Source: CAYPZL01 sp964415045
Lineage (GTDB): Bacteria; Planctomycetota; Phycisphaerae; Sedimentisphaerales; Anaerobacaceae
Direction of reading: 5' to 3'
Assembly (NCBI GenBank): GCA_964415045.1
Contig: CAYPZL010000003.1
Span: forward strand, 15,892-79,891
Length of the DNA stretch: 64,000 bases
Below, one piece after another: positions 33,816-42,928 of the stretch. The notes beneath the pieces are model-generated. The model made no database searches. It worked only from the letters and a program-made list of their open reading frames with translations, and was not told where the DNA came from. Each line of letters opens with the position of its first letter. The first letter of the stretch is position 1. A program made the position numbers and the translations under genes.

Positions 33816-35198
33816 ATGAATGATCTCCGCGGAACAACCTTGAAGACACTGCCAATACCCTGGTCACGAAGCGAGTACATCGCAAACGCTGCGGTTCTGG
33901 GTTTATGCGTTTTTTCCGTTGCGAATCCGCTTGTAAAGCAGGCCGTGTTGTTCTTTTTCCCCTTCCCGATAGCCGGTCTGAATCTCATGCAGTGGTTTCA
34001 GGGATTGTGTTTTCTACTGGTTCTCATGACGCTGCCCATGGTGCCAAGAGGTTGTATTGAGCTGTCTCGCCCCTTCTCCAGACTCCTGTGGGCCTATGTC
34101 ATAGCGCTTAGTGTCGTCCATCTTCGGCTCCTTTCAACCGGCCGCATACCGGCTGATATGGTTTTCACTGAGCGTATGGTTTACTTCAAGATCGTATTCG
34201 CGTTATTGTTCTGGTACTACGCGTCCCGCCTGGTGCAGTCGTACGAATTCGCCCGAGTGTTGTTGCACTCAATACTGCTTGGCGCTCTTATCAGTGCGGG
34301 CTGGATTCTCGTTTGCTATTGTTCTGGTATTGGAGGGGCCCACTATGCGTTCGCTGGGATAACGGCCACAGCCGGATCTGAGGGGGCATCGGGAAAAGGC
34401 GTGGTTGGGTTCCTGTTACCTGCAGCGGCAGGAGCGATGTTCCTGTCGCTGCGAGACGGTTCGTATCGGTGGGCCTTGTCCGCTGCGCTGATTGTGGCGG
34501 CAGTATTTGTCACATTTGATCGATCTGCTCAGGTTGCCTTCGTGGTCGCCCTGTTCTGGATGGCCATTTGGTGGCTTGGGCTCGCCCGTCCCAGACCTGC
34601 CTCAAAAATCGTCTTTCTCTTCTTGGGCATCATCGTCCTGTCAGGAGCCATTTACTACGGCCGTCACGGGACCGAAGAGTTGCTTGCGCGGTGGACACTC
34701 GACTTTGACCGTGGAGAGATTGGCTCCGGACGAGGGGCTTTTTATACGGCGGCATGGAACTGGTTCTGGCACGACTCAAGCATTACGGATTTCCTCTTGG
34801 GCATGGGGTACGTCAATATCTGGGATGTTATGCACACCGCCTCAGGTGCTTTCCGCCATACCCACAGTGACCTGTTCGACATGCTGATGATAGGCGGGAT
34901 TGTGGGTCTGGCGCTGTATTTTCTTCTGTTCCACACGATTGCCTCCCTGGGGCGAGGTTTGCCAATTGGGAGTGCGGAATTTGCGACATTGGGGGCTGTG
35001 CTGTTGTCTTTTGGTGTGATGAGCCTGCTTACCGGGCTGATGGCGTTTCCCCATGCGATGTATGCCTTTGGAGCCCAGTGCATCTGCATTCGGATTCTCG
35101 CCATCCAGGGAGACATCGACCCGGGACACTCGGTCTCAGTGCACCCGGACCGGTACGCGCGTGTCGGTTTCCGCAACAGCAAATCCATGTGCACATAA
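33816..35198 (+). CDS. O-antigen polymerase/ligase-like membrane protein, Wzy-like
   Basis: The 460-residue protein has ten or more hydrophobic segments. Family features include VTFDRSAQVAFVVALFW for the ligase-domain helix, the loop TDFLLGMGYVNIWDVMHTAS, and a histidine segment FRHTHSDLFDMLMIGGIVGL that matches the conserved H-x-D-x-L-x-x-x-x-x-x-G-I-x-G-L pattern. It lacks the TPR extension of the 18943 protein, so the locus has two members that may divide polymerisation and ligation. No strong ribosome binding site is visible. Confidence 0.85.
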   Translation: MNDLRGTTLKTLPIPWSRSEYIANAAVLGLCVFSVANPLVKQAVLFFFPFPIAGLNLMQWFQGLCFLLVLMTLPMVPRGCIELSRPFSRLLWAYVIALSVVHLRLLSTGRIPADMVFTERMVYFKIVFALLFWYYASRLVQSYEFARVLLHSILLGALISAGWILVCYCSGIGGAHYAFAGITATAGSEGASGKGVVGFLLPAAAGAMFLSLRDGSYRWALSAALIVAAVFVTFDRSAQVAFVVALFWMAIWWLGLARPRPASKIVFLFLGIIVLSGAIYYGRHGTEELLARWTLDFDRGEIGSGRGAFYTAAWNWFWHDSSITDFLLGMGYVNIWDVMHTASGAFRHTHSDLFDMLMIGGIVGLALYFLLFHTIASLGRGLPIGSAEFATLGAVLLSFGVMSLLTGLMAFPHAMYAFGAQCICIRILAIQGDIDPGHSVSVHPDRYARVGFRNSKSMCT

Positions 35199-35294
35199 CA
35201 CGCCGTGTTTCGAATTCAAAGGCATTCGCCTATGACAACAGCCCATGCCAGACCAGTTGGACGCAGGAGTCCACTTCGTCAGGAAGCCAGGTCG

Positions 35295-36470
35295 ATGGGA
35301 AACAAAGTCTTGATCGTCGGTCCCGTTCCCGGGCCTCCGGGCGGTGTCGCATCGCTCGTGCAGGCGATGCTGGATTCGCATCTGGGTGACGAATACGGCC
35401 TCTCGGTTCTTGACACCGCCCAAAAAGGGCGATTGCGATACAGCCCGGACGTCCCGGGACTGCTCAGTCCTTTCTATATCATGTTCCACCTGCTCAAACT
35501 CGGGTACCTGCTGCGCAAAGGGCAAGAGCAGATTGTTCATCTTCAGGCGTGTTCGAGCCTGAGCTTCCTGCGTGATTCCTTGTTCATCGTGATCGCACGC
35601 GTTTGGAAGAAGAAGGTGGTCTGTCATTTCCACGGAATGCTGTGCCAGCAGTATCCGCTCTTCAGGTGTCGCATCCTGAGACGTTACTTCTGCTTCATCA
35701 TGCGTTACGTTGACGTACTCATACTATTGTCGCCGCGTTTCGTCTCGGAGTTCGACACGATTATCCCTCGAACCGAGAAACTGGTTGTCCCTAATTTCGC
35801 GCCGTCGTTCAATCTCGCGGACGAGAGGTCACAGTCCGGGGTCGGAGTCCTCTTCGTTGGCAGGCTGAGCGCGAAGAAGGGAGTCTACGATCTTCTGAAG
35901 GCGGCGATTGCCCTGAGGAGTGAGCCGGCCATCCACTTTCACCTGGCTGGGCTGGAAGAGACGCAGGCCGACAAGAACAGGATTCTCTGTGAATTGCGAA
36001 ACAATCACATTCAAGAGAAGGTCCATCTGGCCGGGTACGTTCAAGGGCGGGCCAAGGCGCGCCTCTTTGCCTGCTCTGATATATTGGTCCTTCCCTCCTA
36101 TACGGAAGTATTCCCTATGGTCATCCTGGAAGCCATGGCCGCTGGGATGCCCGTGATCGCAACGCCGGTAGGTGCGATTCCCGACATGGTGATAGACGGG
36201 GTAAATGGTTTCATCGTGCCTGAAGGCGACCACGAACTGCTGGCAGAGCGAATCCGCTACTTGCTCCGCCATCCCTGGGAAAGGCGGGAAATGGGGCGAA
36301 ACAATTTGCGGAAATTCAACGAGGAGTACAGTTTACAGGTGAACATCCAGCGAATCAGCAAGATCTATAGCAGCCTCCTGGGAGACGAAACTCGTCGAGC
36401 TCAATGGCATGTGCCGGAGGTGCAACCGGCACACCTGATGGAGAACAGAGATGCAAGACAGACCATATAA
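35295..36470 (+). CDS. Glycosyltransferase family 4 protein
   Basis: The ATG at 35295 (AGGAAG about 9 bases upstream) gives 391 residues beginning KVLIVGPVPGPPGGVASLVQ, the first Rossmann strand and glycine loop of GT-B enzymes. The C-terminal domain has VGVLFVGRLSAKKGVYDLLK, LAGYVQGRAKARLFACSDIL and LPSYTEVFPMVILEAMAAG, with the E-x7-E motif of retaining GT4 enzymes. It would add a sugar from a nucleotide donor to the lipid-linked repeat unit in the cytoplasm. Its end overlaps the next gene by 20 bases. Confidence 0.92.
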   Translation: MGNKVLIVGPVPGPPGGVASLVQAMLDSHLGDEYGLSVLDTAQKGRLRYSPDVPGLLSPFYIMFHLLKLGYLLRKGQEQIVHLQACSSLSFLRDSLFIVIARVWKKKVVCHFHGMLCQQYPLFRCRILRRYFCFIMRYVDVLILLSPRFVSEFDTIIPRTEKLVVPNFAPSFNLADERSQSGVGVLFVGRLSAKKGVYDLLKAAIALRSEPAIHFHLAGLEETQADKNRILCELRNNHIQEKVHLAGYVQGRAKARLFACSDILVLPSYTEVFPMVILEAMAAGMPVIATPVGAIPDMVIDGVNGFIVPEGDHELLAERIRYLLRHPWERREMGRNNLRKFNEEYSLQVNIQRISKIYSSLLGDETRRAQWHVPEVQPAHLMENRDARQTI

Positions 36471-38031
36471 GTGCGTTGAATATGACAATGCCAGTCCGCA
36501 GTGTTGCGCAGCGAAAGGCGAGGTAGACGAATACCGCAAATTGGCCTCCGCCTGCGCGCCGCACGAGGTTGCCGTTTCAACTGGACATGCCGGATATCCG
36601 TCCGAGCCGCCTTATTCACCGAGCATCGCTTATCCGGAGTATCTCCTTGGCGCTGAGACCCTTGCAAAAGAGCCTAACCATGCGTACGAGGGTGTGCGCG
36701 ACGCACTTCATTTGCTCCAACTTGACGAAGAGCATTATGGCCGAAGGGACTGGAATCCTCTGGGGCAGATGATTCGCCCCGGTGATACCGTCGTGCTGAA
36801 GCCAAACTTCGTTCGCAATTTTCGCGAGACTTTGCCTGGACATGAAGATTGCCTTATCACGCACGGCGCCGTCATTCGAGCGGTCGTGGATTATATCCAT
36901 ATCGCCCTCAAGGGAAAGGGCCGGATCATCATCGCGGATGCTCCGCAACAGGAGGCGGATTTTGACGCGATTCGGGGGATCGCGGGACTGGATTCCATCC
37001 AGGATTTGTATCGTCGCCACGGCACTCTTGAGGTGGAAGCCTACGATTTGCGGCCCGAGAAGGCCCGGGTCGAGAACGATCTGGTTGTTGGTTATGACCC
37101 ATTGCCGGGCGATCCGCGTGGATACGTCAAAGTCGATCTTGGCAGTCGTTCCATGTTCGCCCAGATTGAAAACCTCTGCCATCTGGCCTATGGGGCGACG
37201 TATGACACGCGTGAGACTCGGCGCCACCACACCGGCGGCGTGCACGAGTATCTAATCTCTCGAACGATCCTGGAAGCTGATTGTATCATCAACGTGCCCA
37301 AGCTCAAAACCCACAAAAAGGCGGGTCTCACGGTGTGCCTGAAGAATATGGTGGGAATCAACGGCAAGAAGAACTGGCTTCCCCACTATCGTTCGGGAAC
37401 GCCTGCTCAGGGGGGAGACCAGTTCGCCGATGACGGTCTGAAACATAGAGCCGAGCAATACATTATGGCGTGCTTCCGGCGCTTGTCGCCGTGGCTAAGA
37501 CCCTTGTGGGCACTCGCCTCCAAACCGATTAAAAGCGCGGGGCAACGCGTTTTTGGCGACACAAACACAGATGCGGTTCGTTCCGGAAACTGGTATGGGA
37601 ATGACACCGTGTGGCGCACGATCGTAGATCTGAACAGAGCGGTAATGTACGCGGACCTTACCGGGGATCTTCAGGAGACCCCCGCGAGGCGCATGTTCTG
37701 CATCGTTGACGGGATCATTGGAGGCCAAGGCAACGGTCCTATGGATCCGATCCCAAAGGCTGCCGGGGTAGTGGTTGCCGGAATGAACCCCGTGGCCGTG
37801 GAACATGTGTGCGCGTCCATTATGGGTTTCGATCGCACGCGGTTGCCCCTGTTATACCATGCGTTGAATGGCGACGACCCCGCGTCCCTCGCAGGATTCG
37901 GATACGACGCGATCATCTGTAAGTCGCACGCCCAGCCGGAGGGTTGCCCTCTAAGGAACTGGAACGCGTTGGGCATATCCTTCAAACCGCATTTTGGCTG
38001 GCAGGGGCAGGTCGAGATGAATCGACCGTAG
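36451..38031 (+). CDS. DUF362 domain-containing protein
   Basis: The 526-residue protein carries the DUF362 pattern: GDTVVLKPNFVRNF, LITHGAVIRAVVDYIHIAL, GRIIIADAPQQEADFD, ADCIINVPKLKTHKKAGLTV with NMVGINGKKNW, and RRMFCIVDGIIGGQGNGP near the end. About 90 residues precede the domain. DUF362 proteins are of uncertain function; some are linked to iron-sulfur proteins, but no ferredoxin-type CxxCxxC motif is seen here. The start has GGAG close upstream and overlaps the glycosyltransferase gene, so it is part of the same operon. Confidence 0.85.
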   Translation: MQDRPYKCVEYDNASPQCCAAKGEVDEYRKLASACAPHEVAVSTGHAGYPSEPPYSPSIAYPEYLLGAETLAKEPNHAYEGVRDALHLLQLDEEHYGRRDWNPLGQMIRPGDTVVLKPNFVRNFRETLPGHEDCLITHGAVIRAVVDYIHIALKGKGRIIIADAPQQEADFDAIRGIAGLDSIQDLYRRHGTLEVEAYDLRPEKARVENDLVVGYDPLPGDPRGYVKVDLGSRSMFAQIENLCHLAYGATYDTRETRRHHTGGVHEYLISRTILEADCIINVPKLKTHKKAGLTVCLKNMVGINGKKNWLPHYRSGTPAQGGDQFADDGLKHRAEQYIMACFRRLSPWLRPLWALASKPIKSAGQRVFGDTNTDAVRSGNWYGNDTVWRTIVDLNRAVMYADLTGDLQETPARRMFCIVDGIIGGQGNGPMDPIPKAAGVVVAGMNPVAVEHVCASIMGFDRTRLPLLYHALNGDDPASLAGFGYDAIICKSHAQPEGCPLRNWNALGISFKPHFGWQGQVEMNRP

Positions 38032-38105
38032 ATAGCGTGGTGCGGATGACGGTCATGTGTTCAGTACCGATGAGCTGAGAAAGAAACCGCGGATGAGCAC
38101 CTGAA

Positions 38106-39566
38106 ATGCCCGTTCGCAGGGAGACAGAAGAATTGTACAGCCTGCTCAAGAAATCATATGAGAACGCGCCACCCTTCGTTCAGAAGATGATCTGTTGCCT
38201 TCCGTACAGGTTTCTTGCCGGAGGTGAATATCGACGCACGCTGCGTCTGTGCGCGAGGCTGGACGTCATGTCACGGGAGGAGGTTCTCCGTTGTCAGCAA
38301 GCGCAGCTTGGCGAGCTGCTCCGTTTCGTCGTTGAGGAGGTGCCATTCTATCGCGGCCTTCGAGCCGTGGTCCGGCGCTTCCGTCCCTTCGACGCTCTCA
38401 AAGAGTTTCCGCTTCTTACCAAGGAGATCGTGCAGCAGAACTTTAAGGCTCTGGTTCCAAAGTCACTTGACCGAATACCGCACCATCAGGGAACGACGGG
38501 CGGATCTACAGGGAATCAGTTGGTCATCCTGGAGGATGAATCCGCCTACGCCAGGGAGAAGGCGTACGTACACTCGGAATGGCGGCGAATGGGCTATACA
38601 CCGAGGTGCAGAAAAGCCACGTTTCGAGGCGTTGCCTTCCGAAAGATTACGGACTCGTGCTTCTGGCAGGAGAATCCCATTCACAACGAGCTGCAGTTTT
38701 CTCCTTTCCACATGAGCGAGGAGAATCTCCAACACTACATTCGCAGACTCATCGCGTACCGGCCGCAGTTTCTCCACGGATACCCGTCAGCCGTAGATGT
38801 AATCGCCGAGTATGTGCTCCGCCATGAGCTTACGTCAACCTTGCCCCGGATCAAGGCTGCGCTCCTGGTGTCGGAGGCGTGTTCCGAGTCGCAGCGGCAA
38901 CGCGTGGAGGCGGCATTTCGGACACGCGTGCACAGTTTCTACGGGCACTGTGAAAGGACGGTGCTCGGCGGAGAGTGCGAGAAAAGTCGCTGCTATCACG
39001 CGTTCCCAACCTACGGCGTTTTGGAGATTCTGAACGAGAAAGGGGAGCCTTGCGATGTGGGGCAGTCCGGCGAGATCGTGGGGACAGGTTTCCTCAAGCG
39101 TGCGATGCCCCTGATTCGATACCGAACGGACGACTTCGCGGTGAAGGAGCCGTACCAGTGCGAATGTGGTCGCTGCTGGGATCGATTCTCGCACGTTCTG
39201 GGGCGATGGACGTTGGAGGGCGTCATTGTCGGGCGAAGCGGGGCAAAGATATCCGCCGCCGCTCTCAACATACATGGAGATGTCTTTGAGAATGTCGTGC
39301 GATATCAGTACTACCAGCAAGAGCGGGGCCAACTGGAAATCCGCGTTATTCCGAATACTCGCTTCGCAGTGCGCGACAAAGAGTACATCCGCTCCGCTCA
39401 TGAAAAGAAATTATGGGGCGAGGTGCACGTCCGTGTTGTCCCCGTACGGCATATCCCCTTGACGAAATCCGGGAAACAAAGGCGGGTAATCAGCGTGTTG
39501 GGACAACAGGCCACCCCATTGACGGTAGGTTCTCTTGATGACGGTTGTTCTCTCCCAACCTTGTGA
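38106..39566 (+). CDS. PaaK/CapK-like adenylate-forming enzyme
   Basis: The 486-residue protein resembles phenylacetate-CoA ligase relatives that occur in capsule loci (CapK). Motifs are HHQGTTGGSTGNQLVI (the nucleotide phosphate loop), HSFYGHCERTVLGGECE, GEIVGTGFLKRAMPLIRYRT with the adenylate-binding Asp just after it, and a cysteine pattern YQCECGRCWDRF. The family activates a carboxylic acid with ATP, often forming a CoA thioester. Here it could activate a carboxylate for the acyltransferases, or work on a sugar acid. The physiological substrate is unknown. Confidence 0.87.
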   Translation: MPVRRETEELYSLLKKSYENAPPFVQKMICCLPYRFLAGGEYRRTLRLCARLDVMSREEVLRCQQAQLGELLRFVVEEVPFYRGLRAVVRRFRPFDALKEFPLLTKEIVQQNFKALVPKSLDRIPHHQGTTGGSTGNQLVILEDESAYAREKAYVHSEWRRMGYTPRCRKATFRGVAFRKITDSCFWQENPIHNELQFSPFHMSEENLQHYIRRLIAYRPQFLHGYPSAVDVIAEYVLRHELTSTLPRIKAALLVSEACSESQRQRVEAAFRTRVHSFYGHCERTVLGGECEKSRCYHAFPTYGVLEILNEKGEPCDVGQSGEIVGTGFLKRAMPLIRYRTDDFAVKEPYQCECGRCWDRFSHVLGRWTLEGVIVGRSGAKISAAALNIHGDVFENVVRYQYYQQERGQLEIRVIPNTRFAVRDKEYIRSAHEKKLWGEVHVRVVPVRHIPLTKSGKQRRVISVLGQQATPLTVGSLDDGCSLPTL

Positions 39567-40773
39567 AGCTGTGGATGTCGCGGTCGTCAGAGCACGGACG
39601 CGGAGGCTCCGCGCTTTTGTCGAGGCATGTGATTATGCCGGCTACGATCCTTTTGACGCTCTCAACAGCCCGTTCTTGCGTGCGGTGAGTTCGCCAAGCA
39701 AGTGGTCGAGAATCGCCTGCACCCAGTTCTTGAGAAGGTGCCCCATCAATCTGAGATCGATCCTGGGTGTGAGGAAGGAACATAATCCCAAGGGCATCGG
39801 GCTCTTTCTCTGGGGCTACGCCAGACTGCACGCGATGGGCGAGGGACGGGAGTACAGCGACAGGGTCGAGTATCTTCTCGATCTTCTTGAGGAATTGCGC
39901 AGCAAAGGCTGGTCCGGCAACTGCTGGGGCTATAACTTCGACTGGCAAAACACGAAGATGTGGACGCCCCGATACACGCCGACGATCGTAAATTCCGCAT
40001 TCATAGGCCATGCTCTTCTTGACACCTACCACTTTGCCGGCGTGGACAGAGCTCTCGATATGGCACTGGGGATCAAGGAGTTCATCTGCCGTGATCTGCA
40101 ACGTTACGAAGAGAGCGACAGGCTTTGCTTCAGCTATACGCCAATGGATGAGACCTATGTGCACAATGCCAATCTCCTGGGAGCATCCCTGCTGATCAGA
40201 ATCCACCGGATATGTGGCGACGATGCGTTGAGGGAGCTGGCGCTGGCGAGCTTGAGATACGGCCTTCACCACCAGCGGGCGGACGGCGCCTGGTACTACG
40301 GACAGATGAGGCTGGGACGCTATGTCGACTCTTTCCACACCGGTTTCAATCTCCAGGCCCTTCAGTATTTTATCCGCGCCGGTTATGGGTCTGTCTGTGA
40401 GGAGAGCTATGATCTGGGGCTGCGTTATTACGTGGAGAACTTCTTCCTGCCCGATGGGGCCGCCAAGTACTATGACAATCGGGTCTTCCCCATAGATATC
40501 CACAGCGCCTGTCAGGCGATCGTGCTTCTATCTGACCCAATTGCCGGACAGTCTGAATTGTCGGGGCGCGTTCTCGACTGGATGCTTGAGCACATGTGGA
40601 GCCCAAGGGGGTATTTCTACTACCGCAAGGGTCGGTTCCATACCAATAAGATTTGCTATATGCGTTGGTCTCAGGCGTGGGCCTTTCACGCTCTCACATC
40701 CTATCTGTACAACAAGACACAAGATGCCTTGCACGACCGGCACGGGAGCCCTGCTCATGCGAATCTGGATTGA
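39538..40773 (+). CDS. Alpha/alpha-toroid protein of unknown function
   Basis: An ATG at 39538 inside the end of the preceding gene gives 411 residues. It has repeated helical hairpins with aromatic-rich loops: NPKGIGLFLWGYARLHAMGE, GYNFDWQNTKMWTPRYTPTI, HHQRADGAWYYGQMRLGRYV, DSFHTGFNLQALQYFIRAGY and MRWSQAWAFHALTSYLY. These fit a six-hairpin or prenyltransferase-like toroid, a fold of glycosidases, lyases and epimerases. No signal peptide is seen, so it acts in the cytoplasm. Similar proteins in exopolysaccharide loci are sometimes misnamed delta-aminolevulinic acid dehydratase. Function unknown. Confidence 0.75.
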   Translation: MTVVLSQPCEAVDVAVVRARTRRLRAFVEACDYAGYDPFDALNSPFLRAVSSPSKWSRIACTQFLRRCPINLRSILGVRKEHNPKGIGLFLWGYARLHAMGEGREYSDRVEYLLDLLEELRSKGWSGNCWGYNFDWQNTKMWTPRYTPTIVNSAFIGHALLDTYHFAGVDRALDMALGIKEFICRDLQRYEESDRLCFSYTPMDETYVHNANLLGASLLIRIHRICGDDALRELALASLRYGLHHQRADGAWYYGQMRLGRYVDSFHTGFNLQALQYFIRAGYGSVCEESYDLGLRYYVENFFLPDGAAKYYDNRVFPIDIHSACQAIVLLSDPIAGQSELSGRVLDWMLEHMWSPRGYFYYRKGRFHTNKICYMRWSQAWAFHALTSYLYNKTQDALHDRHGSPAHANLD

Positions 40774-41818
40774 CCTGGCTAACTCTCCACACGTGAATTT
40801 CTTTGCGGCAATGATCAAGGACCTTCAAAGACAGCACGAGGTGCTCCTCACGACCCGGCCCTATGCGAACACGGTTGATCTGCTCGAACTGTACGGATTC
40901 AAGTACCACGTGATCGGGCGGCATTACGGGGCCAACAAGGTGAAGAAGCTGCTGGGCTTTTCGTTGCGGTTCTGGCAACTCTACCGGTTTCTGAGAAAGC
41001 AGGACGTCGAAGTGGCGATTTCCCACAGTTGTTTCTATTCGCCCGTCATCGCTCACCTCCTTGGCGTGAGGAGCATTTACCTCAACGACAACGAGCACGC
41101 CGCAGGAAATCGAGTCGCCTTCCCGTGGGCCACGACGATTATGGTGCCCGAATTCCTTTCACTGGACAAGGTCAAGCGGCAGTGGGGTTCGCCGGAAAAG
41201 ACAGTGCAGTATCCCGGTGTCAAAGAGGGAATATACCTTTGGAGGCTTCGCAGTTCTCCTGCTGGAGGGGCGAGCGACCGGCGGTCCGGCGCCGGGGAAA
41301 TCTTCATTCGGCCCGAGCCATGGGCCGCGCAATACTACCGGGGCGCCACCAATTTCATGGACGACCTGATCGTCGCTCTAAAGGACAAGTACAAGATCGT
41401 CGTGCTGCCTCGGGGAGAGCAACAGGCTATGCACTATCGGCAGGAGAAGTTCACGGGCATCGTTATTCCCGACAAGGCATTGAGTTTGGAGGCCGTCCTG
41501 ACAAGGTGCATGCTTTTCATTGGCGCCGGCGGCACGATGACGCGAGAGGCCGCTGTCCTGGGCATACCGACCGTTTCGGTGTACCAGGACGAATTGCTGG
41601 ACGTGGACAGGTATCTAATCGCTCAGAAACGGATGATCCACGAGAAGAACCTTACTGCCGCTGCGGTTGACGAACTTGTCAGAGACATGCGGAATGTGCC
41701 CCCCAGCAGCGCTCTCCTGAAGAAAGGTCGGAGCGCCTACGAACTTATCATGCGAAACCTCCTGGACGGAAACGGCGAACAACAGGCCGGTGCGACCAGC
41801 CCGTTGTCCGCTGCGTAA
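40757..41818 (+). CDS. DUF354 family glycosyltransferase-like protein
   Basis: The ATG at 40757 (GGGAG 9 bases upstream) gives 353 residues, overlapping the preceding gene by 17 bases. The start MRIWIDLANSPHVNFFAAMI is diagnostic of DUF354 (PF04007), a GT-B-like family. Other conserved pieces are FKYHVIGRHYGANKVKKLLG, SIYLNDNEHAAGNRV, and the C-terminal LFIGAGGTMTREAAVLGIPT that forms a nucleotide-binding site. It probably acts as a cytoplasmic glycosyltransferase or a related sugar-nucleotide enzyme. Confidence 0.85.
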   Translation: MRIWIDLANSPHVNFFAAMIKDLQRQHEVLLTTRPYANTVDLLELYGFKYHVIGRHYGANKVKKLLGFSLRFWQLYRFLRKQDVEVAISHSCFYSPVIAHLLGVRSIYLNDNEHAAGNRVAFPWATTIMVPEFLSLDKVKRQWGSPEKTVQYPGVKEGIYLWRLRSSPAGGASDRRSGAGEIFIRPEPWAAQYYRGATNFMDDLIVALKDKYKIVVLPRGEQQAMHYRQEKFTGIVIPDKALSLEAVLTRCMLFIGAGGTMTREAAVLGIPTVSVYQDELLDVDRYLIAQKRMIHEKNLTAAAVDELVRDMRNVPPSSALLKKGRSAYELIMRNLLDGNGEQQAGATSPLSAA

Positions 41819-41896
41819 AGCATCATGCTGAGGCCAAACGGGTCTTTGGCAGTCATGCCAGGTCATCAGAAACCCCCTATCTATGAGGATCGTGCC

Positions 41897-42928
41897 ATGC
41901 TTACAGGAGCTGTCATCGGATTGGGCCGGATGGGGTTGACGCACTTTTCGATATTGAACACGCACCCGCAAGTCAATTTCGTGGCCGTATGTGATTCATC
42001 CTCGTTCATGCTGAAGAAAGTGGCCAAACACCTGAACGTCAGGGCCTACAAGAACATGGGCAAGATGCTTGAGGCAGTGCGGCCCGATTTCGTGATTGTC
42101 GCTACGCCTACCGCGATGCACGCCGAAGCCGTCAAGTGTGCTGTCGCTTGTGGAGCGCACGTTTTTGTCGAGAAACCGTTTTCTCTCAATCCGGAGCAGG
42201 GCCGGGAGCTCTGCCGGGTTGTACAAGGCAAGAACCTTGTACACCAGGTCGGTTACGTCAATCGCTTCGGTGATGTCTTCATGGAAGTGAAGAAGCTGCT
42301 CGATTCGGAAGCGATTGGGAATGTGGTAACCTTCAAGGTGGAAATGAACGGTCCCACGGTTCTTCACGGGGCCCGGGGCAGTTGGCGATCGAAGACGACG
42401 GAGGGAGGCGGCTGCCTTTACGATTTTGCCTCGCACGGCGTTGACCTGATCAACTACCTGATCGGCCCCCCGGCCCGGGTCCTCGGGGCTGTCCTGGGAA
42501 AAATCTATTCCGAAGGTGTGGAAGATACCGTAAGTGCCACCTTCGTCTACGAGGACGGCACCAGAGGCAATCTGCTGGCCAACTGGAGCGATGCCTCTTA
42601 TCGAAAGCCTACCTGTCACTTCGAGGTCCTGGGCAGGCAAGGCAAGATCATGGCCAATCCGTACTCGTACAAGGTCTTTTTCCGCAAAGATCCCGAATTG
42701 GAGGGGTTCTCCCGGGGCTGGAACGAACGATACTTCGCCTCGATTGCCAGACCCGTTCGCTTCTTCGTGCGCGGGTTTGAGTTCACGCGCCAGCTTGACT
42801 ATTTCATCGACCGCATACTGGAAGGAAGACCATCTGAGGTGTGCTCATTTGAAGATGGGCTCGAAGCGGACCTTGTTATCGATCGAATCCGAAGGAACGG
42901 GGAGAATGGAGGACAAGCAGGTGGATAG
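41897..42928 (+). CDS. Gfo/Idh/MocA family oxidoreductase (cytoplasmic)
   Basis: The ATG at 41897 (GAGGAT about 8 bases upstream) gives 343 residues with no signal peptide, unlike the exported homologue at 1450. The Rossmann motif GAVIGLGRMGLTH is at the N-terminus; VFVEKPFSLNPEQGR holds the catalytic EKP lysine; GGGCLYDFASHGVDLINYLI holds the usual acidic and histidine residues. In polysaccharide loci such enzymes oxidise or reduce nucleotide-linked sugars. Its end overlaps the following gene, so the two products probably act together. Confidence 0.9.
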   Translation: MLTGAVIGLGRMGLTHFSILNTHPQVNFVAVCDSSSFMLKKVAKHLNVRAYKNMGKMLEAVRPDFVIVATPTAMHAEAVKCAVACGAHVFVEKPFSLNPEQGRELCRVVQGKNLVHQVGYVNRFGDVFMEVKKLLDSEAIGNVVTFKVEMNGPTVLHGARGSWRSKTTEGGGCLYDFASHGVDLINYLIGPPARVLGAVLGKIYSEGVEDTVSATFVYEDGTRGNLLANWSDASYRKPTCHFEVLGRQGKIMANPYSYKVFFRKDPELEGFSRGWNERYFASIARPVRFFVRGFEFTRQLDYFIDRILEGRPSEVCSFEDGLEADLVIDRIRRNGENGGQAGG

